Translations under genes and position numbers: made by a program
Notes under the pieces: model-generated
What the model saw: only the letters and a program-made list of their open reading frames with translations
What the model was told of the DNA's origin: nothing
The model's database searches: none
Part shown: positions 46,972 to 58,266 of the stretch, piece after piece
Position numbering within the stretch: the first letter of the stretch is position 1
Layout: the number at the start of each line of letters is the position of its first letter
Source of the DNA: Mrakia gelida
Taxonomy: Eukaryota > Basidiomycota > Tremellomycetes > Cystofilobasidiales > Mrakiaceae
Reading direction: 5' to 3'
NCBI GenBank assembly: GCA_024345305.1
Contig: BRON01000021.1
Location: 62,001-126,000 of the forward strand
DNA length: 64,000 bases

Positions 46972-47185
46972 TTCCAGCTCAGCCTAGTTCAGTTCAGTTT
47001 AGTTCATATTGCTTATGTTGTTCACTGTCTCCACTCATCTTAATATACGATTTGCTCTGTGTTGGACGAGACGGAGCCTAACCCTTAGTGTCAATCAATA
47101 GTGAATGAGTCGCAGAGCCCCTCTTCTCTTTGACCCTCTCCCACTCCTTTTTCGAAAGCGGCAAAGGAAAGTGGAACAACCAACT

Positions 47186-47900
47186 TTACGCCACTGTGGA
47201 AGATGGTTCGACAGTGAGATCCCGGGTGAAAGGTTCGGTCATGAGACGCGACTCGTCAACTAACCTCGTAACGATGGCATGACTCCTTGTCTTCTCCTTC
47301 TTCTTCTCCTTCTTCTCCCCATCTCCCTCTTTTTCCTGATCCCCGACCCCGATCTCCTCCCCGTTTACAACCATCGTAATCACCAGCCCCTCCTTCTTCT
47401 TCTCCTCCCCCTCCTTCTCAACCCAGGGAATAACCTCCTTCAACAACGGCTGAATCGTCGCATGCTTCACAAGTTGGTCTCTCCAAGACGCGCTCGGCTG
47501 TTTCGTCTCCCTTTGAGCTTCGAGGGTATTTCCGAGGACAGGCCAAGGGGAGGGGAAGGTTTTAGTGGAGGAGTTGAGAGGAACGTAGCGTCTCCCTTTG
47601 AGCTTCGAGGGTATTTCCGAGGACAGGCCAAGGGGAGGGGAAGGTTTTAGTGGAGGAGTTGAGAGGAACGTAGTAGGTCGAGTCGATGAACACTCCTCCG
47701 GTTTCGTTCGTGAGTGGGAGATGGTCATGAGCGAAACGAGGGAACCTCGCTTTCCCTAGGATGTCGTAAGCGAGTTTGCCAAGTTGGTAGACGAAGAGAC
47801 CGAAGGAGGCAGCAAGGACGAGGAGGACGAGTCCGATGCAGCAGGGAAGCGGAAACGACGGAAACGACAGGCTGTCGTTTCTCATTCTCGCTACGGAGCG
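47186..47900 (-). pseudogene. Single-pass membrane protein gene broken by an 85-bp tandem duplication
   Basis: The minus strand encodes a hydrophobic anchor 'CIGLVLLVLAASFGLFVYQL' (about 47770-47830), then a soluble region 'FAHDHLPLTNETGGVFIDST' and 'YVPLNSSTKTFPSPWPVLGN'. That last stretch is repeated because of an 85-bp tandem duplication (47505-47674). Since 85 is not a multiple of three, the second copy shifts the frame. Reading from the anchor ends soon after in '...LRSSQLLH', while the rest of the protein ('HATIQPLLKEVIPWVEKEG' ... 'LTVEPSSTVA') is in the other frame. No AG|GT exists in the unit to splice the extra copy out. The 5' end is also obscure because a palindromic repeat lies at the N-terminal coding region. 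The family is not recognised. Confidence 0.6.
47505..47674. repeat. Perfect tandem duplication, 2 x 85 bp
   Basis: The unit starting GTCTCCCTTTGAGCTTCGAG is present at 47505 and 47590 with no mismatch I can see. It lies inside a coding region and changes the frame. Confidence 0.92.
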
Positions 47901-47908
47901 AACAGACG

Positions 47909-48663
47909 ATGAAATGCTCCAAATGCTTTGGCTCAAGCGCCCCACTCGCTGGCCCAACTCCTCTCAGCTACCCCAACATACGCACTTTCAAGCTCCGTCA
48001 ATTTTGCACACGTGAGTCCGATCCACCTTCGCGACCGACTGCTCGACGTTTCCACTTTCTTTTGGGAACGCCACCTGACCCCCTTTGTACCGTGCTCACT
48101 CATTACAGATGACCTAACACAGTGTAGATTTTGCAATCCCAACGTCCTCTCAGACCTGAACGCGTCCGCTCGTCACTGTGAGCTTTTTTTTCCTTTCGCT
48201 CTCTGATCTGTTGGAAGGTGGCGATTCGCAGAGAGGTCTTACGTAGTAGCTTAGTAACGCGTCTCGTTCGGTCCCCTTGTTAGTAACCATTCTTCGTAAA
48301 CAACTTAGTAAGCTACCTTCAGATCACGTGACCATTTCCGTAGTATATAAACCTTTCGAGTAGCTAGCTTTATACAATAAGCTTTGAACCACATCCTGCA
48401 GACATCCCTAAGCTCAAGTGGACGACCCAACAACATCATCTTCTTCGCTCCCTTCGCTCTTTCCTCTCCTCGCCTCAGGGAAGCCGCCAGACGGAGAGGG
48501 AGGAGAGGAAGTCTACGTCGAACATCTCGAGGAGGATCAGGACAAGCAGCAACACCACCTCGATCTCGGAATCGTCGGAGAGGAGGAGGGGGTCGAACTC
48601 GCGGAGGAGCGTCAGGACGAGTTGGAGGCGGGTATGGGAGAGAGAAAGGAGGAGGACGCGTGA
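47909..48663 (+). CDS. Hypothetical acidic protein with an LTR in its last intron
   Basis: Three putative exons with standard borders: 47909 to about 48010 (starting MKCSKC in one frame), about 48110-48180, and 48479-48663. The last exon, after a strong pyrimidine-tract acceptor at about 48478, encodes an acidic tail 'EGGEEVYVEHLEEDQDKQQH' ending 'GMGERKEEDA'. A second frame through the same exons gives an Arg/Gly-rich tail, so the frame is not settled. The intron between exons 2 and 3 contains a full LTR type A at 48210-48435. I recognise no domain. Confidence 0.35.
48210..48435 (+). repeat. Solo LTR type A (plus orientation)
   Basis: 226 bp, TGTTGGAAGGTGGCGATTCG...GACCCAACAACA, with a TATATAAACC box. 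The flanks are TGATC and TCATC (one mismatch), a possible worn target-site duplication. Confidence 0.88.
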
Positions 48664-49547
48664 GCGCCGACTTCGTTGTTTCGTTCGCTTCGTCTCGCTC
48701 GCTTTGTTCTCGGTTTTCTCGCCTTGCTACCTGTCCGTTGCACCCGTTTCCTTCTCTACACGCTTTTTAACGTCTTCTTCTGTGGTTTCTTTTCTCGTTT
48801 TGTCTTTTCTTGACTTGCCTCGTCCCTGTTTCTCCTCCGTCGTGCTCTCGCTCTCCTTCATCTCTAACTGTTTCTCCGCTTGATGTCTTTTCTTCTGGAA
48901 TGACTTCGACGTTGTTTCTTACAGTACCTTGCCATGATCTCGATACCGCATTTGACTCAGCTCGAGAAGGGGCGCCTGAGAGCTTCAGAACGAAGGGTTC
49001 CTCGGAATGAGCTCGACTCGCTTCCTTCCCTCTTTCCCTCGGCAGCTCACGACCACTAGACCCTCAACGCCCATCCTCAAACTGCTCACTGCAATCATGC
49101 TTCCTCCAAAATCGTGAACAAGAACGGTCTTCCTCCTCCTTCAACTTCGCCTTCCTCCCTCCATTCTCAAACCCACTTGGCCTCCCGCTGCTCTTCCGTC
49201 TCGCTTCGCTTCTCAGGGCCATCATATTCCTACAGCCTCCCTCTGTGTCGAGAAATTCGACTCCTTCGCTTCTCTCGGACCCGACGAGGCTGAAAACAGA
49301 AGCAACCGTTCGGCCGGATCGAAGGCAGCGGATTTGGTTGGATCGAGGAGGGAAGCTGTAGAAGGAAGTCGTGGGGCGCACGTTCATAGCGAAGTTGGAG
49401 GAGGTAGAGCTTGTGATGAAAGATGGCTTCAAGGAAGGAGGATAGTCCATGACGTAAATGCGGGGGTCGACAAAGAAAGGAGGACGTCGCGTCGCCGGTT
49501 TCGACGTTCGAGACTTTCGAGGAAGACCGCGAACAGTATACAGTAGG
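48664..49547. other. No clear gene
   Basis: Pyrimidine-rich on the plus strand. A minus-strand frame at 49064-49558 is open for 164 codons but has no ATG in good context and overlaps the 3' end of the PC-esterase gene. I cannot support it as a gene. Confidence 0.35.
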
Positions 49548-51720
49548 CTAGTAGACAACAGACTCTGCCTTTATCAACTCCCAAGTGAACCGAACCCATT
49601 CCTCTGGAAGACCTGGCATGCACCTGAAAGGAGAGAACCCGAAAGGAAAGCAAAAAGAAGAAGCGACGCGTCAGGTCGAGTCAGCACCAAGTTCTCGTCT
49701 CTTTCGTATCCCTCGTCTCAAGCTTTAGAGAAGCAGCGGCTGAAACTCACACATGCAAGCAATCTCCTGCCATCGGAGAGAGATGAGCGTCGGGTCGGGT
49801 CAGCGCCTGACCAGCGATATCCATCCAGACCGCTTGTCTGCCGTTCTTTCTCCTTAGATAATTGAACGACTCGAATTCGCTTTGAAGGATGGTGTTGAAG
49901 GTTGGGATTAGAGGCCAGTTGTAGATGTGCTTCGTTTCCACTCCGGGAGGAGGGAAGAATGATTCTTCGATCGTGAGGACTGCAGGACGTCGAAGATAAG
50001 GGAAGAGAGAAGAAAGAAACGAGACGGTCAGTTTGATAGCGACTCGACGAACTAATCACAGTGTTTTTCCCGGCCCTCTCTTCCGAGCCATTACGGACAG
50101 GTCAACGGAAAGGATAAACTTACGCTGCGTCGCGTTCGCCGGATGGGAACCCTCTTTCGAGTAGATCCAACAACTGGGAGTACCTTGGGCGGTTGTTCGG
50201 AAGATCGGAAGCACAGATTCGATAGGTTCGAGACGTCGGAAGAGTGATTTTATCTTAGAAGAGGGAGAAGGGAGATAGTCAGCATGGGAAAACCGCAACG
50301 CGTCGTCCCGACTGGTGCTCACAGATCGCTCGTACATCCCCAGCAGCCTCTCAGGCTTGAGCTCCTCGGTCTGACCAGCGCCGGCAAATCTCCCGTTGGC
50401 CCAGTGAGGTCTGTGAGAAGATTGAGAGGAAGGGTGAGCTGGAGGAAGAGGTAGGAATCGAGAATGTAAACAAACGCGGGACAGAGGGAGACGAACTTAC
50501 CCGGTGCTGAGAACGAGCACCGCTGGCTTCGAAGGAGTATCCTCCCCTCCGTTCGTCACCCGCTCGATGTATCGGATCCCTGTTTGACGAAGGATAACAC
50601 GAGCGAGAGGAGTCAGCCTTTGGAAACACGACCAGGCAAAAAACAAACAAACATTCGGTCGTCGCAAAGTCAACGCCCTCCTCCAACGAAAACTGTCACG
50701 AAAAGGAGAGAGCAAGTCAGTACGGTCTGATGAAAGTAGAAAAGGATGGTATAGCTACCTCGTCACGCTCCACGAACTCCTCGTACTCCTCTCTCGACAT
50801 TAAGAAGTCGTCTCGAACCGAAGTCGCGACGGGCAACAACAGCCGCTCTTCCCCGACTCCGGCCTCCTCCAACAGCATCTTCGTCAGCGGGTGCTGTACC
50901 CTCAAGAAGAGTCCTCTGAACCAAGGAAGATCCAGTCCGCCCGTCTCCGGGATGTTGGCTTCGGTGATGTTTCGAGAGTTGAAGAGCGGACGCGTCCAAG
51001 CGTCGGAGGTGACGTTGAGTCGTTTCGACTCTGTGGTTGCGAGGCCCATAAGAAGATGGGAAAGACCTTCCAGGTGCTGACTAGTGATGGAGTCTGTACA
51101 TGCACAGACAAATCAAACAAAAATGGATCAGCTACTCCAGCTCATTGCCGATAGAGTTAAGGTTGTCGAGCGACAAGACGACAAACCAAGCCTCTCCTCC
51201 TTTTCCTCCTTTCCTTTGAGAGACAGACAGACGACTCACCTCCTACTAAAAAAATTCCACCTCTCCTCTGCAGAAGATCCACCACCATCGCTCTAGCATC
51301 CCAGTTCGTTCTTCCTCCCTCCCTTCCCACCCACTCGTGATTCGCGACGTGAAACATTCGACCGTCTCCAGTCCCTCCATCGAAGTCTCGGCATGTCCCT
51401 CGCCTCAAACCTGCTCCTGGTAGAACCTCTTCCATGTCTTCCCAAGATGTTATAGGCTTCTCTCGAGCCACCCATTCGCCCTGGATGTACTTTGAAGCGA
51501 ACTGAGCTGAGCGGGGAGAGGGAGAAGACGATGGCCAGTAGTTGTAGAAGGAGAGGGATCCGAAGGTCGTCGAGTCCGTTCCGAAATTGCGAAGGACGAA
51601 GCGAGGATGAGGAAAGAGGGAATCCAAGACTGGGTGAAGGATGAGGATGAAGAAGGAGAGAGAGGCGATGGTGAAGAGGAAAGGGACGGGAGCCGTTCGA
51701 GTCAAAAAACGAAGACCCAT
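49548..51720 (-). CDS. PC-esterase (TBL/Cas1-like) type II Golgi protein, putative polysaccharide O-acetyltransferase
   Basis: Multi-exon gene from the ATG at 51720-51718. The N-terminal signal anchor is 'VPFLFTIASLSFFILILHPV'. Then come 'YIQGEWVAREKPITSWEDM' (like the C-x-G-x-W region of TBL proteins), 'RGGIFLVGDSITSQHLEGLS' (the GDS motif with the nucleophile Ser), 'KPAVLVLSTGPHWANGRFAG' and, in the last exons, 'ALTRPDAHLSPMAGDCLH' joined to 'CMPGLPEEWVRFTWELI'. The GDS plus D-C-x-H-x-C-x-PG-x-x-(D/E)-x-W pattern is that of the PC-esterase fold found in plant TBL proteins and the N-terminal domain of fungal Cas1, enzymes that O-acetylate cell-wall or capsule glycans. Stop at 49548-49550. 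Glycan acetylation is a family-based inference. Confidence 0.8.
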
Positions 51721-52152
51721 GGCAGAAGGAGGATGAGGTTGAGCAGCAAGAGCTCTTTCTTCGGAACAGTTCTCGTTCTCTTAATACCAAGCACACACCA
51801 CTCCGTTCTTCCGGTTAACCAGCTAACCCCTCTGAGACAGTGAGACCTCTTCGCGACATAGAGAGCCGAAGAGAGTTTCGAGTCCTAATAAGTTTCGTCC
51901 GTGTACGGTACAAAGGTAATTACTTACTGGGCGTGAGATGCCCTGGTGTGCTCTAAGCTCGACTCACAAACGAAAGATAGAGAAGCCACTAAGGTAAAGA
52001 CGAACGTCGAGTAAGAAAGAGGAAAAACTAACGAAGAAGGTAGATCGAGTGTAGCTTTGTCCATAGTTGGGTTGAGATAAGTACGAAGAGGTATAGAGGG
52101 AGAGATTACGTAGGGTGAACGAGCTGAGTAGAGCAGGCGAGTAGGGTGATGG

Positions 52153-52379
52153 TGTTGTTGGGTCGTCCACTTGAGCTTAGGGATGTCTGCAGGATGTGGT
52201 TCAAAGCTTATTGTATAAAGCTAGCTACTCGAAAGGTTTATATACTACGGAAATGGTCACGTGATCTGAAGGTAGCTTACTAAGTTGTTTACGAAGAATG
52301 GTTACTAACAAGGGGACCGAACGAGACGCGTTACTAAGCTACTACGTAAGACCTCTCTGCGAGTCGCCACCTTCCAACA
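52153..52379 (-). repeat. Solo LTR type A with perfect target-site duplication
   Basis: 227 bp, TGTTGTTGGG...CTTCCAACA, flanked on both sides by GATGG (52148-52152 and 52380-52384). It is the best reference copy of LTR type A. It lies just downstream of the EB1 remnant. Confidence 0.95.
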
Positions 52380-52431
52380 GATGGTGGTGGGGAACGGGAA
52401 GTGGAGGATTGCGTTCCGGAGAGAAGTCGAT

Positions 52432-52845
52432 TTAGAACGTCTCGTCCTCCTGTCCGGGTGCTCCTCCCTCAGCGACGAGATCCGCGTCGGGAACTTCGAA
52501 GGCCTCCTGTGAAACCGAACGAAGAAAGAAGCAGCGAAGAATGGTCAGCGAGCGTCGAGAAAGGGACGGGCTAAGAAGAGAGAGACAAACCTCTGTCGAG
52601 TAGAGGATGTCCTGGATCTTGGTGAGAGTTCCCTTCTCGCTCTCACCGGCGGAAAGATAAGCAAGCACTTCTTTGGACAATGAGTTATATATCCCTCAGC
52701 TGAGAATGAGACGCGAGAGAAGGACGAGTCAGCGACGCGTCGTGGCAAGAGAGAGGAGGAAGGGCAACGAACCTTGGCGAAGTAGAAGTCCCTCTCTCTC
52801 TCGAGACCATCAACGGAACCCTTCAGGTTGGTGAACGGCTGGCTT
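52432..52845 (-). pseudogene. EB1/Mal3 (microtubule plus-end protein) C-terminal remnant
   Basis: The minus strand encodes only the EB1 dimerisation domain: 'FTNLKGSVDGLERERDFYFA', then an exon beginning 'LRDI', then 'GTLTKIQDILYSTE' and, after an intron, 'EAFEVPDADLVAEGG' ending 'DETF', an EEY/F-type acidic tail. In the second exon 'LRDI' is followed at once by TAA where the family has Glu, and a single extra A a few codons later shifts the frame before 'EVLAYLSAGESEKG'. The calponin-homology domain (about 130 residues that bind the microtubule lattice) and the linker are absent upstream, where the SGNH-hydrolase gene begins on the other strand. Clear pseudogene. Confidence 0.85.
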
Positions 52846-53112
52846 CTTTAAACGAAAAGCAAGGGAAGCAGGAAGCAAGGGATCCAAGATCAGCGACGCG
52901 TCAAGAGGCTGACAGAAAACCGTCGAACGAACCGTTGGAAGGGTGATGTTCTGGTGTGGGAGCATGTGGTCAACTTTCTGTATTGGTCTCTAGCGGAGAT
53001 TGATAGACGAATCCTCCTTGGGGGGCGGACGCGAGGCCTGGGTACCAAGTCCCCTCTTGGACTCTTGGATTCCTCCCAAGCTGCCCTCCCCTCCCCTTCC
53101 CTCCCAACGACG

Positions 53113-55517
53113 ATGGTCTCCCTCCCTTCCTTCTTCTCCTCCTCGTACGAGCTCCTCCCTTCCTCCTCCTCCGAAGCCGTAGAAGGAATCAAAACTCGAG
53201 CGAAACAAGCTCCAAGAGGAGTTCTCTACTTTCTGGGAGCTCAACTCACGCTCGTCCTCCTCGCCAGCTTCCTCTTCTCCTCCGGAGGTCGTCCCCTTCC
53301 TCCTCCCCATGGAGGGCCAGGAGGAGATGGTCTAGGGCCTATTCAGTGGGGAGGGTTCGACGAGATGTGCGTAGGAGAGTTTGGGACCTACGTCTGTGAG
53401 GAGTACGGGTGAGGAGAACTTTTCCTTCCTTCCGGAGAGAAACGAGCGAGGTGACCGAAAAGAGGCGCTGAGAGCTCAACCGTTGCCTTCCCTTGTATCC
53501 TTCTGTATCCAGTCCTCACAACGTCAAGCTCTCGAGATCCTACGAGGGTACGTTTTTTCCTTCTTCATCTTCTCTTTGTCGGAGGAACGTGTCGAGGAAC
53601 GGACGAAGGCAGTCCCTCCCTCCAATTCCCTCCTCTTCTGGTTTCACCTGCCTCCTTTCTCGAGCTTTCGTCTTCTTCTTAAACTGATCCTGTTCTCCTT
53701 CTCAAATTCATGACAGGTACTGGAACTCATTTCCGAGAGGTCTTTCGACGTGTGCAGCAGGAGAACTTGCCGTTACGAGTCGCTGGTGAGCTTCGACCCT
53801 TCCTCCTCCCTCCCTTGACCGTCTCACGACAACGGTAGCTCACTCGATTACTTCTCTGCTCATCTTACAGTATTGGGAGGAAGCGTGAGCGGTGGTCACG
53901 GAATAGGAGACCTAGGAAGTGGTGAGTCGCAGCTCGCACGTTTTTTGGAGAAAAACGCCAACTGACGGAGACGCGTCGCTGATCGGTTTGGGTTGTTATT
54001 CTGTCCTTCTCCTGCAGACAAGATCTGGATTCGAAAAACTTACGAGGCTATGGACGCAGCCTATCCTCATCCGGACAACTCGCTGAGAAATGCTGCTGTC
54101 GGAGCTGTGGTGAGCTTTCCCTCTCCAACCAAACAAGCCGACTTCGACTTCGAGAGTTCGAACTCAACTATCTCTCTTCCTTTTTTCAGGGGAGCGACTA
54201 CTTTGGAGCCTGCTGGGAGAACCGCATCAAGAAGGAGGAGGTCGACATAGTCTTCGTTGAACATGGGTAAGTTCTTCTCGTGCTCGCGATACCTCGAGTT
54301 GAGCCAAGGGCCCTTGGTCGAGCTGAAATCGAAGCTGATGATCCTGTCCTTTCTTTTCAGAATCAACGATCTCTTCGGTCACGACGCAGCTCTGTCGATG
54401 GAGGATCTTCTTCGGGGACTTCTGGACCTTCCTCAGCGACCTGCTGTGCTCATCGCTCGAACAATTGGATTGGAAGCCGATGTGAGTCGCGTCTCTTCTC
54501 CTTCTCTTCCCAACCTCCGTCACGCTCCCACACTCCTGTTGCTCACATTTATGCTTCTTTGCTTGCTGTACAGATGATCGCTGTCGGAGGAGATGAGCAC
54601 CTGAGCGTTGGAACCTACTACGACGTGCCCGTGATCTCCCTGCGACCCATCCTGCTCCCTCTCCTGATCAAGCAGCCCGAACGAGACGCCGAATACTTTG
54701 TCCGAACCAACGGAGGAAACATCGATCACCGACACATCAACGAGAAGGGTCAGTAATCTCTGACCCGTACTAATATTTCTCGTTGAAGCCCTCAAACTGT
54801 TTCCGTTCGACTCGACGCGGGCTGACCTTCCCTTTCCTTCCCTTCCTGTCTCGCTCCCTCTTTCCCGTCTCTTTTCCACTTAAGGTCACCATGCTCTCGG
54901 AGACTTCATCGGATCCTACGTCCTCGACCAGTTCGAAGTCGCTTCTCATCAACTCAGGGACTTGCGAGCTTCAGGGCACGAGGACTGGAGGCAGCTTTTT
55001 GGGAAGCAGAAGGCTGGGAAGCATGATTGGCCTGGACCTGAAGGCCTGGGAGATGTGCCGAAGGTGAGTGATCATCACGTTCCGAGTTTGAGTTTCGCTG
55101 TCTCGTCTTTCAGTGAATTCTGACCCGACACGTCTCCCGTTTCCCTTGTTCTTTCCAGCTCCGACTCTTCCAGAAGTACGAGAGGTCGAGAGAGATTGGT
55201 TTAGCAAAGGGTCGGGAGTGGACGAACCGGGGGAGAGCTTGGAGGGAGAGGAGAAGCGGGCCATTTGAGGAGAGGATCTCGAGAGGGAGTCCACAGGAGA
55301 TCGTGAGTCTCTGCTCACGTCTGCCGGGTGAGGACTCGAGACCTCAATTGACTCTATTATCATACCATGCTTCCTCAGCTGCGTCAACTCTTAAAGCCCT
55401 TCGCGCTGTGTCTCATCTCCCTTTGGTCTCTCTTCCCTTCCTCATCGACATCTTCTCTTCCTCCCCATCCCTTCGACTCCTCGATCTCTCCCACCTCACA
55501 TTTTTATCATCGGACTG
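53113..55517 (+). CDS. Membrane-anchored SGNH/GDSL-type hydrolase
   Basis: Multi-exon gene, ATG at 53113. Exon 1 encodes a short cytosolic part and one anchor ('LTLVLLASFLFSSG'), ending 'CVGEFGTYVCEEYG'. Later exons give 'LRVAVLGGSVSGGHGIGDLG' (block I with nucleophile Ser, GGS-x-S), 'EEVDIVFVEHGINDLFGHDA' (block III, G-x-ND) and 'NIDHRHINEKGHHALGDFIG' (block V, D-x-x-H region). This is the SGNH hydrolase fold, lumenal or extracellular, acting on ester bonds of lipids or glycans. The substrate cannot be told. The final exon runs 'KYERSREIGLAKGREW' and then continues open to about 55517 into a leucine-rich stretch that may belong to another gene fragment, so the 3' end is uncertain. A copy of exon 1 lies at 43450-43734. 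Confidence 0.75.
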
Positions 55518-55790
55518 AGTCGTTCCTCTCCTCGAACACTTCGTCCGCCAATCAACCACCTTTCCCCACCTCCACCTCTCTCTCAACAACTCCTGTCTCT
55601 TTCACAACCCCACCTCCTCCACTATCTCCATCCTCGAGACCTCTCTCGGCAACCTCCTCACCCTCAACCGAGCAGGACTCGAATACGTCGACCTTCGCGG
55701 AACCTCCAACTTCACCATCGAGGAAACCCTCGAAGAACTCGTTGACGTCGTCAAGACTCGAATCGAATTCTCCAGATGGTGAGGTTCGAT
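55377..55790 (+). pseudogene. Leucine-rich (F-box/LRR-like) gene fragment
   Basis: One frame reads 'ALRAVSHLPLVSLPFLIDIF' then 'SPSLRLLDLSHLTFLSSD' and stops. After the stop another stretch in a second frame continues 'LVDVVKTRIEFSRW' preceded by 'NRAGLEYVDLRGTSNFTIEE'. The leucine spacing resembles repeats of basidiomycete F-box/LRR proteins. No F-box or ATG is present, so it looks like a C-terminal fragment appended to the SGNH gene. Confidence 0.35.
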
Positions 55791-55909
55791 CCTCGTTCGA
55801 GGTGGAGGAACACCAGCTTCGACTATCTCTGAGATTGTCTCAGCGACGCTCTAAAGAAGAACCGAGCTCGACGAAAACTCGCTCACTCGTCGGCTCTCGG
55901 TCCTTCTGA

Positions 55910-56700
55910 CGTTGTTTCGAGTGATGCTTTACGCGTCGTCGTCGAAATCGACTCGACGCATCTTGATCGTTGTCATCTTCCGCTTTGTTCGTTTCATTAA
56001 TCTTTGCTTCGCTTACCCGACATCACTGTGGTAATAGCACATCTTGTCCTCACTGAAAGTTCCAGCCTCCTAATTTTTCCGGGACATTGCGTCCTCTTTC
56101 ATCTTTAACAAGATCCGGCCAGCGAGCACAACTATCTCAGCCATCGCATGGTCACACTCGTTCCCTACCAGGAAACCTAGAAAAAAGTCTTTCCGCCGCA
56201 GACGTCTTCCTTCCTTTGAGTGTATCCGACTCGGATACAGTCGTCGAGCGATGACGTGGAGTGGGTTGACGGTGCTGCCACAACAAGGGATCAGGTTCAA
56301 GTCTTTCTTGTTTCCTCATTCTGTCATTTGTTCCTTTTTAATCTCTATACTTCCCTTTCACCACTGCAATCCCTTTGTTCTCCCTATCTACTCCATCTTT
56401 GTGTCTTGGCTGATAGTCCCATCTGTTGCTTACGTTTCTGCTTTTACAGGGTTTTCTCTAACTTCCTATCCATGCCTCCGCCTCACTCTTACACGCCTGC
56501 CTCGCTTTTTACTATATAAACCTCGTCTTCGTTCCGTCAAACTATCTGACTTTTTTTGTCGCGTCGCTCTAGTCTCGCTCAATCCGAATATCGCTCAATC
56601 CCACAGGGATGTTTTTGGTTTTCAGCTTTAAAAGCTGTTCCGAAACAGCTGCTCGGCTTCTTTGTAAGCGAGAGACTGAGTGGGAAGGTCAAATAGAAGG
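55910..56700. other. Gene-poor, pyrimidine-rich stretch with weak R1 similarity
   Basis: The piece at about 56288-56400 ('GGGATCAGGTTCAAG', 'ACTTCCCTTTCACCACTGC', 'CCCTTTGTTCTCCC') resembles repeat R1 more loosely than the other copies. No gene seen. Confidence 0.4.
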
Positions 56701-56705
56701 AGAGA

Positions 56706-56724
56706 AAACGACAGCCTGTCGTTC
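56706..56724. repeat. 19-nt palindrome (one of six)
   Basis: AAACGACAGCCTGTCGTTC: arms around a central C are complementary except at the edge. Further copies: 26244-26262, 47862-47880, 57154-57172, 58075-58093 and a decayed one at 59422-59440. Confidence 0.8.
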
Positions 56725-56951
56725 CTCTTCCTCTCTGGAAAGCGCTGTTACAGTCCTTTCGTCTGACTTGCCTTTGATAGCTTCGCCTCCCTTCGATAAG
56801 GTCAACTCGTTGTCTACTCTATAAACCCCATCTTGAAGGAACTTTGGGGCACTCCTCATCTTCGTTCTGCATGAGTGTAGCAAAGGCCAGGTGATCCTGA
56901 AGGCACACATGCGAAGTGGGACAATGAGACGCTCCACATAGAAAAGTATAA

Positions 56952-57149
56952 TTAATCGAGGTGGGCAAGAGTGGTGGTGGAAGGAGGAGAGACCTTGTTT
57001 TTGGTCGCTTCTCTCTGATTGGTAGTGATTGGAATTATCCTCCGATAGCTGTCCTTGAGACTCGGCAGTTTTTTGTTGTGCAGTACATCGGTCAATTGCT
57101 TCGATGTAAATGACTTCCCGGCTTTATATTGGAATGTATAATTGCACAA
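56952..57149 (-). pseudogene. Unidentified coding-like fragment
   Basis: An open frame containing 'YKAGKSFTSKQLTDVLHNKK' and 'RRIIPITTNQREATKN'. The composition (many Lys, Thr, Asn; AT-richer codons than the neighbours) looks like a piece of real protein from a different source, for example a decayed transposon, but no family is recognised. It lies 5 bp from a palindrome copy at 57154. Confidence 0.25.
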
Positions 57150-57487
57150 ATCTCAACGACAGGCTGTCGTTTCCGTCAAAGCTGGAGGACGCGAGGCGAT
57201 GCGTCGACGCGACAAGTTCGCATACGTTGTTGCCGAGCTTTGAGTAAACGGGAAGACGGTGAGGCTAGTGATACGTAGATGGAAGGCACCTCCCACCGCC
57301 TGCGTGTTCGCCTGGACGACTTCGAAGCTCGACCGTCGACGAGTCGAGCTGACCTCTCCGTCGTTAGTTTGGTTGTTTTGAATGACCTTCGCGAGCTTTG
57401 CGCTTATCAGCTTTCATCCCTTTGCTGATTTCTTGGGTGTTTTCTGCAATTCTACCCCTAGGAGTCTTCGTATCTTCCAACGGTCCA

Positions 57488-57680
57488 AAACAGAAACTCA
57501 AGTCCCAAAAACCTGATTCTTCGAACGCCTGTCTCTCAACCCGCCCCCCTTTCCCCCCTACCTCCCTCTCCCTCCTCCTCGTCCCCGGCTCAATACCACC
57601 CCACCAGCTCAAACTTCTTTGCACCTCTTTGGTCGCCCGGTCGACCTCGACTGCGAAGAAGGCGGTGAAGAACCAGGTCA
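57488..57680. repeat. Diverged duplication, copy 1
   Basis: From AAAAACCTGATTCTTCGAAC to GACTGCGAAGAAGGCGGTGA. The same sequence, about 75-80% identical by eye, occurs at 58493-58665. Neither copy has a recognisable gene. Confidence 0.75.
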
Positions 57681-58266
57681 GCCCAATGGTCGCTAACCCT
57701 TCCTCTCGGCGGCGGCCGTCATCTCTTCTCTTCTATAGGTATAACCGCTATCTGTGCCCTCATACAGATCGAGAGGGCTCTATGGATATGCTCAGTGCCG
57801 CTTCAGCTGCTCTGGGTGGGAAGATGAACGTGCTCGCTGGTCGATGCGACATGGGTTCGAGCGCGTGAAATTCATCGATAAGCACCTAGCTTCTTTTTGT
57901 CGCGTCGCTCCCGTTTCCTCGCTCGCCCTCCCCGCTTTTACTCGCTCACTAGATTTCTCATCTCTCGATGCTCCACTCTGACAGTCTTGAGGATTTCTAC
58001 GTGCTAGTCATCTGCTGAGCTACCTGGGCCCTTTGTGAGGGACCGATAACTCAGGTGAAACAAAAGGATAGAGAAAAAGACAGCCTGTCGTATCGCTACT
58101 TTGATCCCTTCCTCACTCCTCCTCCTCGTCGTCGTCATGCTCGACCCTCCTCCAGTCCAAGCCTGCACGACCAACACCCCTTTGATCCCTACTTTCCAGG
58201 CATCTCCCGCTCCACAGCTCTCCATCAGCTCCCAGCTCCCCCTTGATTCGCTCAGCACCACCGGGA

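Noticed and set aside
49064..49558. Minus-strand 164-codon open frame past the PC-esterase gene
   Set aside because: No ATG, no known domain, and it overlaps the last PC-esterase exon in another frame.
57398..57868. Plus-strand 156-codon open frame with a hydrophobic start
   Set aside because: It runs across a dispersed repeat and a duplicated segment, and the partner copy at 58493 does not keep the frame.
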